Assembly: GCF_042453785.1 (NCBI RefSeq)
Contig: NC_091675.1
Location: forward strand, 21,624,501-21,688,500
DNA from: Malus domestica
Taxonomy: Eukaryota > Streptophyta > Magnoliopsida > Rosales > Rosaceae
Reading direction: 5' to 3'
DNA: 64,000 bases
Part shown: piece after piece, positions 22,673 to 35,377 of the stretch
Numbering within the stretch: the stretch's first letter is position 1
Layout: every line of letters begins with the position of its first letter
The notes under the pieces: model-generated
Databases searched by the model: none
Told to the model about the DNA's origin: nothing
What the model saw: only the letters and a program-made list of their open reading frames with translations
Program-made: the position numbers and the translations under genes

Positions 22673-22974
22673 GATTATCTTTATTTAAAAAGATTAGACT
22701 AGATTAAGTATGCTAATGTCAAATGTTATGGACATTGCTTTAGTCATTAATGAGTTATCATTTTTGTTATACTCAAGGAAGTAGGGCTGCACTTGATTAT
22801 TGACCCACCACACGGATTTGGATCCCATTTAGACTCAAATTGTGGGGATTATAAATTTTAACCATTCATCGTGTATCGTGCAGATAGAAATTATTTGATT
22901 TTTTTATTTAAAATTAAACATAAATAGTATTTGACGAAAACGAATCGTATGATGTACGATAAACAGCTATGAAA

Positions 22975-25900
22975 AAAAAAAGAATGACAGTACTACGACG
23001 TTAAATGTTGAGTATCGATAAATTCCATATTTTTGTACTGTAGCTCAAGTTTTTAAAAATGTTTGATACTTTATTCCAATTCTCGTGGTCAAATTCGCTT
23101 TCCAAAATACAGTTGGAAAGGAAGGAAAAAAAACAAAAGAATTCGATATTTTGAAAGCCAATTACGTGAGCCTGGGTCTCATTGGGATAAATTGCCTGTT
23201 TGACCCGGCCCGTTATTAGGCCTGCTCTCGAAGAGCTTTATGAACAAAAGAGACCACGAGAGCCGATCGTGGAGCGGCAAGAGTCGTTAGTCCATCCGCT
23301 CCACGAAACCTAACTCCCTCGCCAGGTAATTTTCTCTCTTGCCGATCCTACGTTCTTTTTTGCTTGATTTAGCTTAATCCGCAGTTAATTTGTTCAACTC
23401 GTTCACTCATTTATGCACAAGAACAATCTGTAGCCTCTTGTTTGTTTACCGAGAAAATGGGGATAGAAAATGTCTATTCATACAGTTTTGCTCAATTCTG
23501 ATATTCTATGTTGAGCAAACAAACTAAGTAGCTTGATTAGTTTATTAGGTCAGTTTCTAAAAATGAAAAAGCAATCATTTTTGTTGCATTTTTTTGGGTA
23601 GAATCCAGATTTGATGGAGGGAATTGGAAGTGAGGGCGGAGCAGCGGCGGCGCCACTGGCCCAATGGCGGAGCGATTTTGCGAGAGCATTCCAATACTAT
23701 TTGGATCGGTCAACGCCTCACACTGTGAATAGATGGCTTGGAACCCTAGTTTTGGCTGTGATTTACATTCTGCGTGTGTACTATGTTCAGGGGTTCTATG
23801 TTGTCTCCTATGGCCTGGGGATCTACGTCTTGAATCTCTTGATTGGTTTCTTCTCGCCAAAGGTTGACCCGGAGCTTGAGTCCGTGGATGGGCCTTCATT
23901 GCCAACAAGTGGTTCTGATGAGTTTAAGCCTTTTGTTCGCCGCCTTCCCGAGTTTAAGTTTTGGTAAATTTCTTTCATCCTTTTGCTTCATATGTGCAGT
24001 GATGGTGTTAAAACAATAGTATTGCATGGTTCGGTGTGATTTCTTATGTTCGGGGCTCATTTTGATGGAAAACCCCCTTTCCATATGTTGTGTATGTTAA
24101 AGAATGTGTGATGTGTCTTGTAGTAGAAATAAATGCTTCAAGTGTCTTCTTATTATGCCATATTTGCATGCTATTTTCCCTAGTTCAACTTACGTAGAAA
24201 TGTATGAAAACCATATATTTCCCTCTTTACAGAAGGGTTTTCATGGGTTTTACTGTAATGGTAGAAAACTGTTTTTGAATAATGATGGGAGTAATTCGTA
24301 ACTACTGAAGGATGGTTTTGCTGTTGAGTATTGGTACGGCTTATAGGCATCTGGTTATAGGAGTTATTAAAAGCCTTGAGTGACTGAGTCAACAGGGTGT
24401 TTATGCCATGGAGTATCAGTTAGCATAAACCAATAAGTGAATTTCAGATTTCGTGCTGCCATCTGATTCCTGTGTATTGGAATTATACCACTGGACTGGT
24501 TCAATACCTAGTTTCATGACTAAACTGGTTCACCTCACAAAATGAAAAGCAGCAAGGAAGTTGAATTGTCTCTAATTCTTAATATCACACTTGCTTAAAA
24601 ATCTCGGGGAGTTTTAATGTTTCTGATGTTGTATTGCTATTTTTATTACCATGGAAAATGAATGTGTTCATTGTTTTTCAGGTATTCCATCACAAAGGCA
24701 TTTGTTGTTGCATTCATCATGACCTTTATTTCTCTGCTGGATGTACCTGTTTTCTGGCCAATACTGCTATGCTACTGGATTGTTCTGTTTGTCCTCACAA
24801 TGAAACGACAGATCCTACACATGATCAAATACAAATATGTTCCATTTGATATCGGAAAGAGGGTGAGTAAACATATTCTGATGCTTCGTTCCCCCTCTTT
24901 GTTGTTGGCCTTCATATATAGGTCCCTACCATGAATGGAAACTAATTATTATACTGTCCCCATTTGTATTTGCAGCGATACACTGGAAAAAAGTAGTCTG
25001 AATGGGAGTGGCTTCTCTATAAAAATCAAATGCTGCTGCTTTGTAGAACCTTGAGTGGAAGCAAGACGATAAATTTGGGCTCTTAAGTATGTTTTGAAGG
25101 TAATGCTCGTTCAGTATATTTGAACATGTGCTATACTCTCTAGTTTAGAAGTGGATGCCCTAATAGTTAATCAGAGTTCAAGTTGCACTCGTTTTTCTTT
25201 AAACATTGCCTAGCAGATTAAAATATACATTGTTGAAGACACAGCTAACAGCAGTCTATGGTATATTGTTCAGTGTATTTGTTCCAAGTAAAGCATGAGA
25301 AGATGTTCCATGTTCAGATGGGTGTGTTTACGTTCTTTTCATACTAAAATATTGTTCACATGCCTTCGTTGTTCATTTTAAAAGATATACATAAAGACCG
25401 AGCTGAGAATGTGTAAGCTTGTTTTATTTCTTTTTGTTTAAACAAAGATAATGCATGCCTTTGTACCATATCTAAATCTTCATGATCATCTTGAACCTAG
25501 GAAAAAAACTTCAGGGCTGTTTATCTCTGTCTCGTTCTCTTTTTCCGAGTATTAGACTGCAGTAACACAATTTTGAAAAAAACCTATACATAGACAGAAA
25601 GTAACGATCAACTCTCAATGAGGGCATATAAACTACACGTACTCCTGGTGGTTGGAACTCTTCCGGTGTATGCTCATGAACTTGGCCACAAATTCTGCAT
25701 AAAAGGTGCATGATTAACCTGTAAGCTTACTACAGAAGTGGATTTGTGCCAAATTATTGAATCCTTATATAATTGGATGAAGAATTTTAGTGGTTTGCAT
25801 ATGTTACCTTCTAGTTTCAGTAACGCACTCGCCCCTTCGGGGAGTCTTTTCTCCTGCGAGGACAAGATTTTAGTCAGTTCATCATCCATCTCTGAGAGCC

Positions 25901-26560
25901 GAAAGAAGAAATTAGGGAGAGAACTTACATAGTAAGCATGCCAGTAATAGAGTTCCCTCCTAGAACTAGATGCTACTCCCTTTAGGAACAGTTCCACGAG
26001 CTTCTGCATTTTGGAAAATGCAAACTCCATCACAAAATTATACTTTGGTGACTAACTAGATATGAACAAATTTGAGGTATCGATGCAGTACCAGTAGAAT
26101 CAGCTTCGGATGGACAAAATCTATAAGAAGCTTTTGAAACTTTCCCCGGATGAAAAATAATCTGGCAAAAGATTAATGCGGAAAATCAATTCAAGCATGG
26201 CGGGATGCTGTTAGATGAACGGTGTAACTGAGTTAGGTGTGACATCTCTCGTGGGTTTCACATTGGTGAATGACTTTGAGATTCACATCATTCAACGGAT
26301 GCCGATAAAATGATTACCTCTTCGGTGAAGGATCGGCTAGGATTTCTGAAGCGAGTTCAAGCAGCACCTCTTCCCATCCAAGCGGAATTGGTTGTTCATC
26401 TTCAAAAGGATAGCTGCATAGGCAAAGCTCCATGTAAGTTGACCTTACAATAAACTCAAAATTCCCAACAATTTTATTGCCATATGTTCTCACTTGTGTG
26501 CTTTGCATACTTCAAGACCCATGATTGCTTCTCTCAGATTCTGCTTTGATTTATTTGCAA
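22975..26560. repeat. Segmental duplication, unit 2
   Basis: The counterpart of 18620-22340, holding RER1 copy 2 and the 3' exons of the complete RFC3-like gene. Because this unit contains the tail of a full gene, unit 2 represents the ancestral arrangement and unit 1 the copy, assuming no larger loss upstream of unit 1's fragment. Confidence 0.8.
23614..24996 (+). CDS. RER1: RER1 Golgi-to-ER retrieval receptor, copy 2
   Basis: Coding exons 23614-23963, 24682-24862 and 24976-24996 give 183 residues, with identical exon lengths to copy 1. All membrane segments and the C-terminal double lysine (YTGKK) are present. Differences from copy 1 are conservative, for example I for L at residue 4, VAFIMTF preceded by V instead of I, and YTGKK for YSGKK. 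The first intron is about 180 bp shorter. The same 5'-UTR intron layout occurs (donor after CTCGCCAG near 23324; acceptor GGGTAG before 23602). Both copies look functional, so dosage or tissue division is possible. Confidence 0.95.
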
Positions 26561-29337
26561 TCTTACTAGCAAAGCTCATAGGTAGGTCAAAGTCCTCCTT
26601 GCTGGCTATCTGAATAAGAACTTCCATAATCTGGCAAAGGGAAATAAAAGGTAAGCGGACGTGGGCGTGGGCGTACCCACGTTGGCTGAAAACGTTGTGT
26701 TTTTCTCTATGCACCCGAGTTTGAATCTCGCTCTCCGCAGTTTATATTAGCTTAAGGTATAATTAAAATAACATCTCGGGAACTCTACGGTCCATGTAAT
26801 ACTTACTTCATGAGTCGCAGGAGCATCAACCTTGATGACCATGCACCGGTTTTTCACCGATTCAATGATGCCGGTGTCATTTTCGCAACAGAGTATGAGC
26901 TTCCACGATTCCGAGTGACAGTCCATGATCCATTTGATCAAATGCTGAATGTGCGCTGATGCTTTGTCAACACCGTACAAAACCATCACTGGAACGAAAA
27001 GGAAAAACATGTTAAGAGTTTTGAGAGAAATAGGTCAAAAGTGTTTGGAAGGGATTTGTGGGTTTGTTGAGAGAATTTTGACCTCTATGATTTGCCTTGG
27101 AATTTATAGAGCTGACTTCATGAGCAATTTCGTTGTTGTTTATTTCCTTGACTAAACCCATTAGGGCATATCTGGCATTTGGTTCCAGTTGTACATTGAG
27201 TTCTACATGGTGAAGACTGGATGTCAATGGAACCACTACTTGCATTGGCCTTTGTTCCTGTCACCATTGGGTCATGTAAGAGAAATTTGAAAACGCTCGT
27301 TCACCCGTACAGATAAATCACAGTTTGACACGTGCACATAAATTTCTTCTTTTGTGCTTTCGATAAGTTATTTATGCATGTGTGTTAGCATGTGATTTCT
27401 AGGTAAGGAAGAACGACTTTTAATTTTAAGAACATTATGAGCATTTCACAAAATGTAAGGCATTATTTCTATATCTCAACTGTCTATTTCACAACAGAAT
27501 ACCTGAACCCGGAAGTATCTTAAATCATGAGATATCTGCAGAGGAAAACAAAAGTAAAAAACCAAAACAGATAATTTTAATCCATCTTCAAGGAAAAAGA
27601 TTTGAACTTCGTTGTATTTGATGTAAAGAAACGTACTTCCCAGCTCGCGTCGCCGTATATTTCCCGTAGATACGCCATTGTTAGAGCTTTCTTCCCAGAA
27701 CCAGTTGGTCCAGTAAACAAAATATGGGGACTGACGTTATCAATCGCCTACATATTCAAGAGCATGAGCAAGAAAGCATGAAGAAAACCGAAAACAAACA
27801 TGCACTAGGCCTGCAGATGTTACGTATTTGCGTATGCAGCTAGAAAAATACACAGAACAAACGATGAAAATGGGTGAAATACGCACAAATGGAACTGGTT
27901 ATAAAACTAAAAACAAAACTGGAGGGACACTGATACAATGAACGGCTTTATTGTCTGTTTAGTGTCTTCCAGTTCTATTTTCGACTGGAACTTTGCTATC
28001 AATTCTGTCTGCGCATATTTAATCAGAAAATTACTCACAAGTTGCTTGAGAACTTGAGCTTCTTGTTTGTGGCAAGCGAATCCGTTCAACGAACTAGGCC
28101 GATGCTTATCCGCCCATAACTGCCTGAGACTTTCCACCACGAACGCTTTCTCGATGAATGCAGCTTCATTGAATGCGCTCTGCTCAGGTGATAATTTTTT
28201 GTTCTTGCAAGAACTCTTTTTCATACACGAAAACCACGCCTGACCTTCGCTCTTCCTCCTATTGTCCGTGAACTTCCTCATGCTGGCTGTTGTCGTCCTG
28301 CTTGCATCACTCGTCTTGCTGCTAGCCATGCTCAGCTTCCCGCTGCTCTGCCTGCTCACCGCAGAGCTGGAAGTGGTGGTGGTTGTCTGTGACAGACCAT
28401 ACGGGGACAAAAGCCCGCGGATATTCACATTCTGATCGAAGTTACCGTTTGATCGGGTAGTACTTCTCTGTTGAGAGGCAGCAGAGGAAACCACTTTCGG
28501 TTTTTGTAAGTGATTTCGAGGCAATGCCATGACATCGCACTCTCTAGAGAAGAAGATATCACCTGCTGCAATAGAATCCGAGCTTTCGTAAACCGGAGCA
28601 GCTTTGTTATTCAACATGGAGTTTGGAGAAGTTCTAGCAAGCTTTGCATGGGCAAGCATTTCGTTAATTTCGCCGACAGATGGCGTGCTCACTTGCCTTT
28701 GCTTCTGATGAGCCATGCTTTTGGATAACGGGGATGGAGTCCTCTCCCCTTTCGTAGGCGTGATCGAACAATTCCTCTGCTGGTTGGTTTCTCTCGGTGA
28801 TCTATGCTGCGGAGCAGCTGCTGATCTTCTGCTGTTCCTTCGCTGATGTAACAGGTTTCTGTTTGAGCCTACAATCTCATCACCATCGTCGTTCATATTG
28901 CGCTCTTCTCGGTCTGTTTGAAAAGGTGAAACGTGTCTCCTGCGCTCGGACTTTCCCAAGGGGCTGATGTTCCTATGAATATCAGAACCCGCCATTGGCA
29001 AAGTTCGAGCATTGCTGTCATCTCTTCTGGGCTTGTAGGGCGACTTGCTGCTGGTTCTTCTTCGAACCGGACTTACCACGGAGGTAGTTCTTGGAGTAGG
29101 GCCTTCGTATTCAAACCTTGAAGATCTCCTGCTCTGCTTCAAAGGGCTGATCGTTCTTCCCAAATACAACTCTGGTTTTGCCCCTTCAGACTCCCATTCT
29201 CCACTTGGCCATTTGTTTCCGCCGTGCCAGGGGCTATCTGGGATGTCTGTCTCGGCATAAGATGGCTCATATCCACTCCTCCTTTGCTTCACCGGCGTCA
29301 GAGAATTCCTACTGGGCCTTGACCAATTATTCTCCAT
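25633..29337 (-). CDS. RFC3-like AAA+ clamp-loader-related protein, long N-terminus
   Basis: Eleven exons: 28039-29337, 27637-27747, 27503-27535, 27083-27257, 26807-26988, 26494-26630, 26318-26413, 26092-26161, 25929-26003, 25808-25889, 25633-25694. They join in frame to 773 residues, roughly twice canonical RFC3. Residues 1-~395 are a basic, Ser/Arg-rich, low-complexity region with repeated ISPLKQS/TPVKQRR-type motifs. The RFC part starts at [14 protein letters not shown], with a Walker A loop GPTGSGKK. At the Walker B position it has [11 protein letters not shown], where RFC3 has an acidic TEVDKL-like stretch, so the catalytic Glu appears to be Gly. The RFC box SRC is NRC here. The C-terminal collar includes RGKFQKLL and [11 protein letters not shown]. 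Likely nuclear; probably an adaptor or alternative-loader relative rather than the replication subunit. Function is inferred. Confidence 0.88.
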
Positions 29338-30233
29338 TTTTAACTAACCAAGTTGATGCAACGGTTAGAAAGTGACTCAACTCCTTATAAGTCCTTGCAA
29401 GGTTTCTTAACTTTCAGATAAAGTGGCCAGGCTTGGCCAGTACGGCATCGGCGAGAGGGAAAACAGCACGGATCACCAGCTAAGCCCCCTAAATGACTGC
29501 TAAATTGAGCACCACGAGCTTACAAAAAACCCAATTGAACACCGAGGCAGGCATCGAAGGGTTGATTTAGAAGGAGAAGAAATTCGAGAAGCGAATCACA
29601 TAAATTTAATGTAACGAAGGAGACAATGAGAAGAACAAAGAAAAGGGTATCTGAAGGAAGTGAGGAGGAAAATCCGATGCTTACAAAGAACAGAAGACAT
29701 TGATGATGTTAACTATGTCGATGTTATGCTCCGAGTGTTAAGTTTACAGCTGCAATAAGAAAAGAGAGACAAATAAACCTTGTTTTCTGTAATTTCTAAG
29801 CTCATGTTTTTGTCTTTATCTTGTCTCTGTTTTATCGGACTGGAAGATTACAGCGTACCGACAACAAGGATAGGGAAATTTGAATGGAATAACTTCGCGG
29901 CATCGGCATGGCGGCTATATCGGCATGCGTCCAGAGGCTGTCATCTGCAATGGAAGTTCGTTTGGATCTTTGGAAATAGGATTCATATTAGCAGATAATA
30001 TGTCACTGGTATCATATTACACGTCGCAGACAACTTACAGTTTGACAAACAAGGTGGTGACTTGTCAATATCATTCTGTTCATGTCTCGTCGTCTCAAAA
30101 GCTCAGAAACGAACACGAAGGAAAGCTAACATTAAGTAGTAATTTGATAAATGAATTTACAATTGTACATTCGTATTGCAAGTATACTCCTCATATCAAA
30201 CATGAGGGGTGGGTGCTACAGATTTCTATTCGT
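29338..30233. other. Spacer between convergent/tandem minus genes
   Basis: The 29338-29780 part is the RFC3-like 5' UTR and promoter; an AG-rich stretch lies at 29560-29680. The 29780-30233 part is probably the far upstream region and the 3' UTR side of the hydrolase. I see no further gene. Confidence 0.5.
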
Positions 30234-32630
30234 TCAGACTGTTTGGAGAGAGGCTTTGAGTGGTGAAGTTGATAACCAATCTAATAATGCCGTATTGACA
30301 AGCTCTGGAACTTCATCGTGTGGACAGTGCCCGGCCTGCAGATTTACCAAAGTTGTATTCGGATAAAACGCTTTGATGCTGTTAGCCTTGGCAGGACCTA
30401 CCCACGGATCCAAGTCACCCCAGACCAACAACAGTGGACAAGACAACTTGCTTAAGACGCTGTCCAGAGTGTACTTGGTCTGGTTTGTCATGAACCGGGT
30501 CATCAATCTGCGCAAAACAATCAAGAAACGTCATACTTACTAACGAATCAGACATCAATTTTCATGACCAAATCTTCAAGATATCACTAATCCACGTCAT
30601 TTGTTTTCAGGGGATCTTTATTATAGAACAGATCTACACATACCTGTAATACACTTCTCCAGCGTTTGGGTCAGCAGCTGGCATTATTATGGACTCCACC
30701 AGATAGTCATCCACATTGGCAGTGTTTTTATAGACCTGCGCCAGCAAAATTAAGTATTTAAAACATATTGTAGTAAAATTTTGTTACGAATTTGGGAGAC
30801 TATTGTATAATGATTGGAATATCAAGGTTGACCTTATACTCGGACTTCACGGAGAGGCTTTAGAAAGTAACTTACGCTCTTTAAGACGGATTCAACACGT
30901 GCTGGTTGCTTTGCTTGCCAGAACAGAAATCCAAGTACCACTCGCTGGAAAACTTCCTTCAGGGGCTTTAGGATGAACTTTTGCAGGGCTGTTTCCCCCT
31001 CAGACTCCTTGGCTACACTATTAGGATTTCCAAACTGTCCCGCAGAATTCAGAAGTGCAACTCCAACTACTTGCTCAGGCAACCCAGCTGCTGCAACCAA
31101 AGCAGTAAAACCTCCGAGGCTGAAAATTACAGCGAGTCAAATAGTCATTATCTCAAAAGCCATCTGAAGAGAAAACATGAGATATACACATTTTCCGTTT
31201 GCAATGATCAACTCAAAGCAAATTACCCCTCTTAATTGAAAAAGTTAAAAGGACCTCAACTCAGGGTTTATGCCTGTAAACTTAGAAACACTGTTTGATG
31301 TTTAGAAAACACGATCTTCCACATTTTACAAGCCTTAAGTTATGTAATGTTATACATGAAATATTACAGATTCCGTAAGTAACTAATTAAAGTTTAGATT
31401 ACCTGTTTCCAACTAAAACTGTCGGTTCTTTCACTATCTCCTTTAAGAAATCCTCCACTTGATCTCTCCAAACCATGGCATCATAATCAACAAGTGCTTT
31501 CTCACTCCACCCGAACCCCAGCAAGTCTATAGCATAAACCTTATATTTTTTAGCCAACTCTGGAATGTTGTACCTGTAACACGGGGAGCAAATAAAAACT
31601 TATCACTTTTAGAGTATACTAAACTTACGGCCACCATAAACATGAATGTTTACTTCACATAAAAGTTCACATAGGAAACTTGAAATCAAAGGGTTGAAAG
31701 AAACCCAAAACCCCCAAGGCATGTCGACAACAACTGGGTTTTAATCACAAAAGCAAAAGAAACAAAAAGGAAATCAGCTTCAGTTTCTTGAAATTTCGTA
31801 CTTGATCAGATTTCGAAACCTCTCACTCTCAGTTTAGATTTTCCCCGCCACGGAGCTTATAGGAATTTGCAAACAACTATGCCATAGCCAATGCATACGC
31901 AAGTAAATGTAAACTCTAATAAAAGCTGAAGGGAAAAATAGAAGGTGATGGGCACAAAGTAGCAAACCTCCAGTGAAATGCAGAAGCACCAAAACCATGA
32001 ATAAGAACAACTGGAGGCCCTTCTCCTTGTACCACATAATGAATTTTGTGACCCCTCCATGTCCAAAAATTGTACCCCTCCGGCTTAAATTCCAGTCTTT
32101 CAACACCTAGAGAATAAAATAAAATAAAATAAAATAAAATCCCACATAATCCAAAACCCTTTTGCCTAAAAGCAGGAAAATTTGCAAAGAGATTATGAAC
32201 TAAGATGGTAAGTAAAGAGATTAACCTTTAACTGGCTGAGCAGTCAACGAAGAACCCATGACTGAGAGTCCTGCAGCTGCAACTCCTCTGAAAGCAAAAC
32301 TCCTCCTGTTCATCACACATTTGCTTCCTTCCAAGTAAATGCAACACTTACTGGTCAGTACCCAGAAAAAGAAATTTGAAACTTTTCATTTTCCGAAATT
32401 CTAAACTACTCTAATCTACGCTAAGTTAAAACTTGGCCGCACAAAGCGGGCTTATTAGCCAACTAACCTAATCCAAGTCAGTAAAATCGAAACTTTAGTA
32501 AATTAAATGCAAAGATAGAGTGGATGAGCTTACTGTTGCAATTAAATGGTCTTGTGAGGCCAATGAACCTGGTTTCATGAATTGGGTTGAAGAGCTCTGT
32601 TCTCGCCGAAGGCAGTACGGACGACGACAT
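30234..32630 (-). CDS. Alpha/beta hydrolase, chloroplast-type (At4g36530-like)
   Basis: Seven exons: 32534-32630, 32226-32327, 31968-32106, 31403-31573, 30876-31119, 30644-30735, 30234-30507, joining to 372 residues. An N-terminal Ser/Arg-rich stretch (MSSSVLPSARTELFNP...) looks like a plastid transit peptide and is followed by a hydrophobic AAAGLSVMGSSL segment. The core shows HGFGAS (oxyanion loop), DLLGFGWSEKA, nucleophile elbow GNSLGG, LLVWGDLDPWVGPAKA (acid Asp strand) and AGHCPHDEVPE (catalytic His). It is close to the pheophytinase-related group (At4g36530). The substrate is unknown; a chlorophyll-breakdown ester is one possibility by family only. It looks intact. It is divergently arranged with the DUF829 gene. 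Confidence 0.92.
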
Positions 32631-32893
32631 CGCAATGGCCGTGAATACCTCTCAAATCTTTGGGTGTAAAATGAGGAGGAAACTGTAAAGTGCTCAACTT
32701 TTCCGTGGTTGGTCTACGTTATGCGTTGTGGTGGGAGGAGATCCCACATGATTAAACGGTCTGTCGTTTCTCGTCCTTGGATATACGATGTCGTCTTGTT
32801 TGATAATCTCTAGGTGATCACGGGTTCACGGTCGTGCGCTCTTCCTCTTCGTCTACAACCCAACTGCTCCAACCGAAATTTTTCATTTGCTCC
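32631..32893. promoter_or_regulatory. Short shared promoter of two divergent genes
   Basis: Only 263 bp separate the minus-strand hydrolase ATG (32630) from the chosen plus-strand DUF829 ATG (32894), or 203 bp if the upstream ATG at 32834 is used. Both genes encode alpha/beta-hydrolase-fold proteins with transit-like N-termini. A compact bidirectional promoter is likely. I see no clear TATA box for either. Confidence 0.6.
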
Positions 32894-34761
32894 ATGGAAG
32901 CTCCAGCGAGAATTCTCAGTCTCAATCGCCAGCTCTTTGCCAAAACGACGCCGTCCGCCCTCGCTTTCTCCCCAAAACTCCGTCGGCCCGCAAATTCCTC
33001 GCTTATATTTCACACTCTCGCTCGAAACGGCGTCGGCAAAAGAACCCCCTTTTCTCTTTCTCTCGCGCAGTCGCACTCCTCGTTCTGCTTCAATCCGAAC
33101 CCCTTCAAATCCCTCCCCCTTTCTCTCTCCTCCCAGTCACCGTTCAGCAGCTTCAACCCCTCTCTCTCACCCTCAAACGACGACGTTTCCACCCCGAATC
33201 GGGCGTTCCACGGTGGCATTGCCGGAAATGTGGGTTCTTTCGGGACCCACAACCTTGAAGTGAGGGTTGTGTTGCTGGGCTGGCTCGGCGCCAAGACGAA
33301 GCATCTGAAGAGGTACGTGGAATGGTACAACTCCAGAGGCATTCACGCCGTGACCTTCGTCGTTGATCCGAGGGAGGTGCTCTGGTTTGATTTGGGCCGC
33401 CGGGTAGAAAATCGGGTTTCAGACTTGGCCCGGGAGCTCGCTTCGTGGGCGGAGCATGGCGGAGAAAGGTGTTTGCTTTTTCACACGTTCAGCAATACGG
33501 GTTGGTTTGTGTAGGTACTCTTTGTTTTGGATGTGATTGCTTTGTGTTACTGCTATCATGGGTTGCCAATTTTCGGGTTTTGGGAGGTTGCTTATGACAG
33601 TTAGTTTGTTGCAGGTATGGTGCCATTCTTGAAATTCTGCAGCGGAGGCAAGACCTGATGGAGAAGATTAAAGGGTGTGTGGTTGATTCAGGAGCAGCTG
33701 AACCTTTTAATCCTAAGGTCTTTTTGACATGTGTAATCGGATTTTTAAGTATCGATTGATTGCTATCGAATAACATAAGAACTGTTTTTTGACATGGTTT
33801 AATTGGATGGATTTGTTTGCTTAGATTGACTATAGGATCTGCTTTTGATTGGATTACCTATTTTGTGGAATCTGAAATGACTTACTACTTATTAGAATGT
33901 AACAAAGCACCCTGCAATGCAAATTCGCTTTGATTTCTCTGCATTTTGATCAAATCTGCAATGTAATCTGAGGAATGTTTTTGAATCTGATTCGCCAAAT
34001 ATTTCAAATATGTTGGTTTTATATATTTATGTTTTGTTTTATGCTTATACATCAATGTGAGTTCAACTTGAGCTATATGTTACGAATTCAGAAGGGCATC
34101 GTTGTGCTTTGCATTTATGGTGCTGTGTGCAAATGATAACCTTCTCTAACCTTGACAGGTGTGGGCAGCAGGATTTGCTGCTGCGATTTTGAAAAAACGC
34201 AGCTCTTTAACAAGCGCTGCAGTTGAGGCTAGAGAATTAAATGAGTCGGAAGATGCAGCAAGCTTGTCAAAGCTGCAAGAAGAGAAGCCTCCACTTTCCG
34301 AAGCCGTGGTTTTCCTGATATTGGAGAAGCTGTTTTCAGGTCTTCTAAAGTTTCCTGATGTGGATAAGTAAGCAGTGCTTGTTTTTGATTTAAATGCTTG
34401 TAAATCATAGATGATATATAACTTGATGTTCAAGAAAATGGGCAGAACTTTTCAATTAAAAGGTATATGATTGACTTTTGTATTGTTTTCGTGCAGGAGG
34501 TTAACGAAGGTAGTTTCTATCCTTTCGGAAAACAGTCCTGATTGCCCACAGCTTTACCTATACAGTACTGCTGATAAAGTCGTTCCACACCAGTCAATTG
34601 AGTCGTTCATGGCTGAGCAAAAGAGGAAGGGTAGAATTGTACGGTCCTTCAATTTCGGCACAACACCTCATGTGGATCACTTCAGGAATTTCCCCGACAT
34701 ATACTCTTCAGAGCTCGACAGTTTCTTGAAAGATTGTTTAACAACAGTTAAGATGATTTAA
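32894..34761 (+). CDS. DUF829 / TMEM53-like protein
   Basis: Four exons, 32894-33510, 33615-33717, 34159-34367 and 34497-34761, give 397 residues. An in-frame ATG at 32834 would add 20 residues; I prefer 32894 because [17 protein letters not shown] begins a Ser/Arg/Lys-rich, acid-poor transit-like region, but either may be used. The DUF829 domain, an alpha/beta-hydrolase relative, shows [55 protein letters not shown] and the terminal THPHVDHFR-like [12 protein letters not shown]. The biochemical role of plant members is unknown. A decayed copy of its last exon lies at 38726-39025. Confidence 0.9.
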
Positions 34762-35377
34762 ACTCTGCAAATGCAGATTGTTGTGTAGAAGTCATTCGAT
34801 TTAAACATTGGTTGGTGTGTTGTCAATAGGAACACGTCCGAGGTTATAAAGTGTCGAAGTGTTCAGTTCTAATGCAGCAAATGCCAATAATTTTGCAGTC
34901 TATTATTTCACAGCAAAGATCTGCTAGGCTGGAAGGACAGTCTAACATACTGTGTTTAGCTACCGATGGGAGATAGAGAGCTTATTTAAAGAACTCAAAT
35001 GTCCTTATTGGAAAGAAAAGTTATGTAATGCTTCTTTTGAACTTTACAGATCTTACCGGTTCTTCATGCTTGCATTGTTAGAGTAGTAGATATATTTTTT
35101 ACAACCCGATATTATTATCAACTCAATTTACGAGTAAACTGATCCGATTGGGTGCAAGGAGGCATGCGCACTAGCACAAACAATTGATTTAACTCACGTC
35201 TGCGTAATAAAAGTAAATTTGAAATGATGATTCAACCGTTTGTTACCAATTTATTGATGTAAGGTTGGGGCATGTAACACTATAGATGCCAATAAATGAG
35301 CGCTACCGAGGTCCTGTTTTCAAATAACTCTGTTTCCGTAACTGTTGTATTCAAATTCTTCCGTAGCTATCACTTAA
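34762..35377. other. 3' flank of DUF829 gene
   Basis: About 250 bp of likely 3' UTR; the first part has a decayed counterpart at about 38900-39025. The rest is AT-rich spacer up to the Harbinger-like MITE. No gene seen. Confidence 0.5.

Noticed and set aside
26640-26760. Additional SINE in an RFC3-like intron
   Set aside because: A box B-like GAGTTTGAATCTC is present, but no convincing box A or tail; a chance match cannot be excluded.
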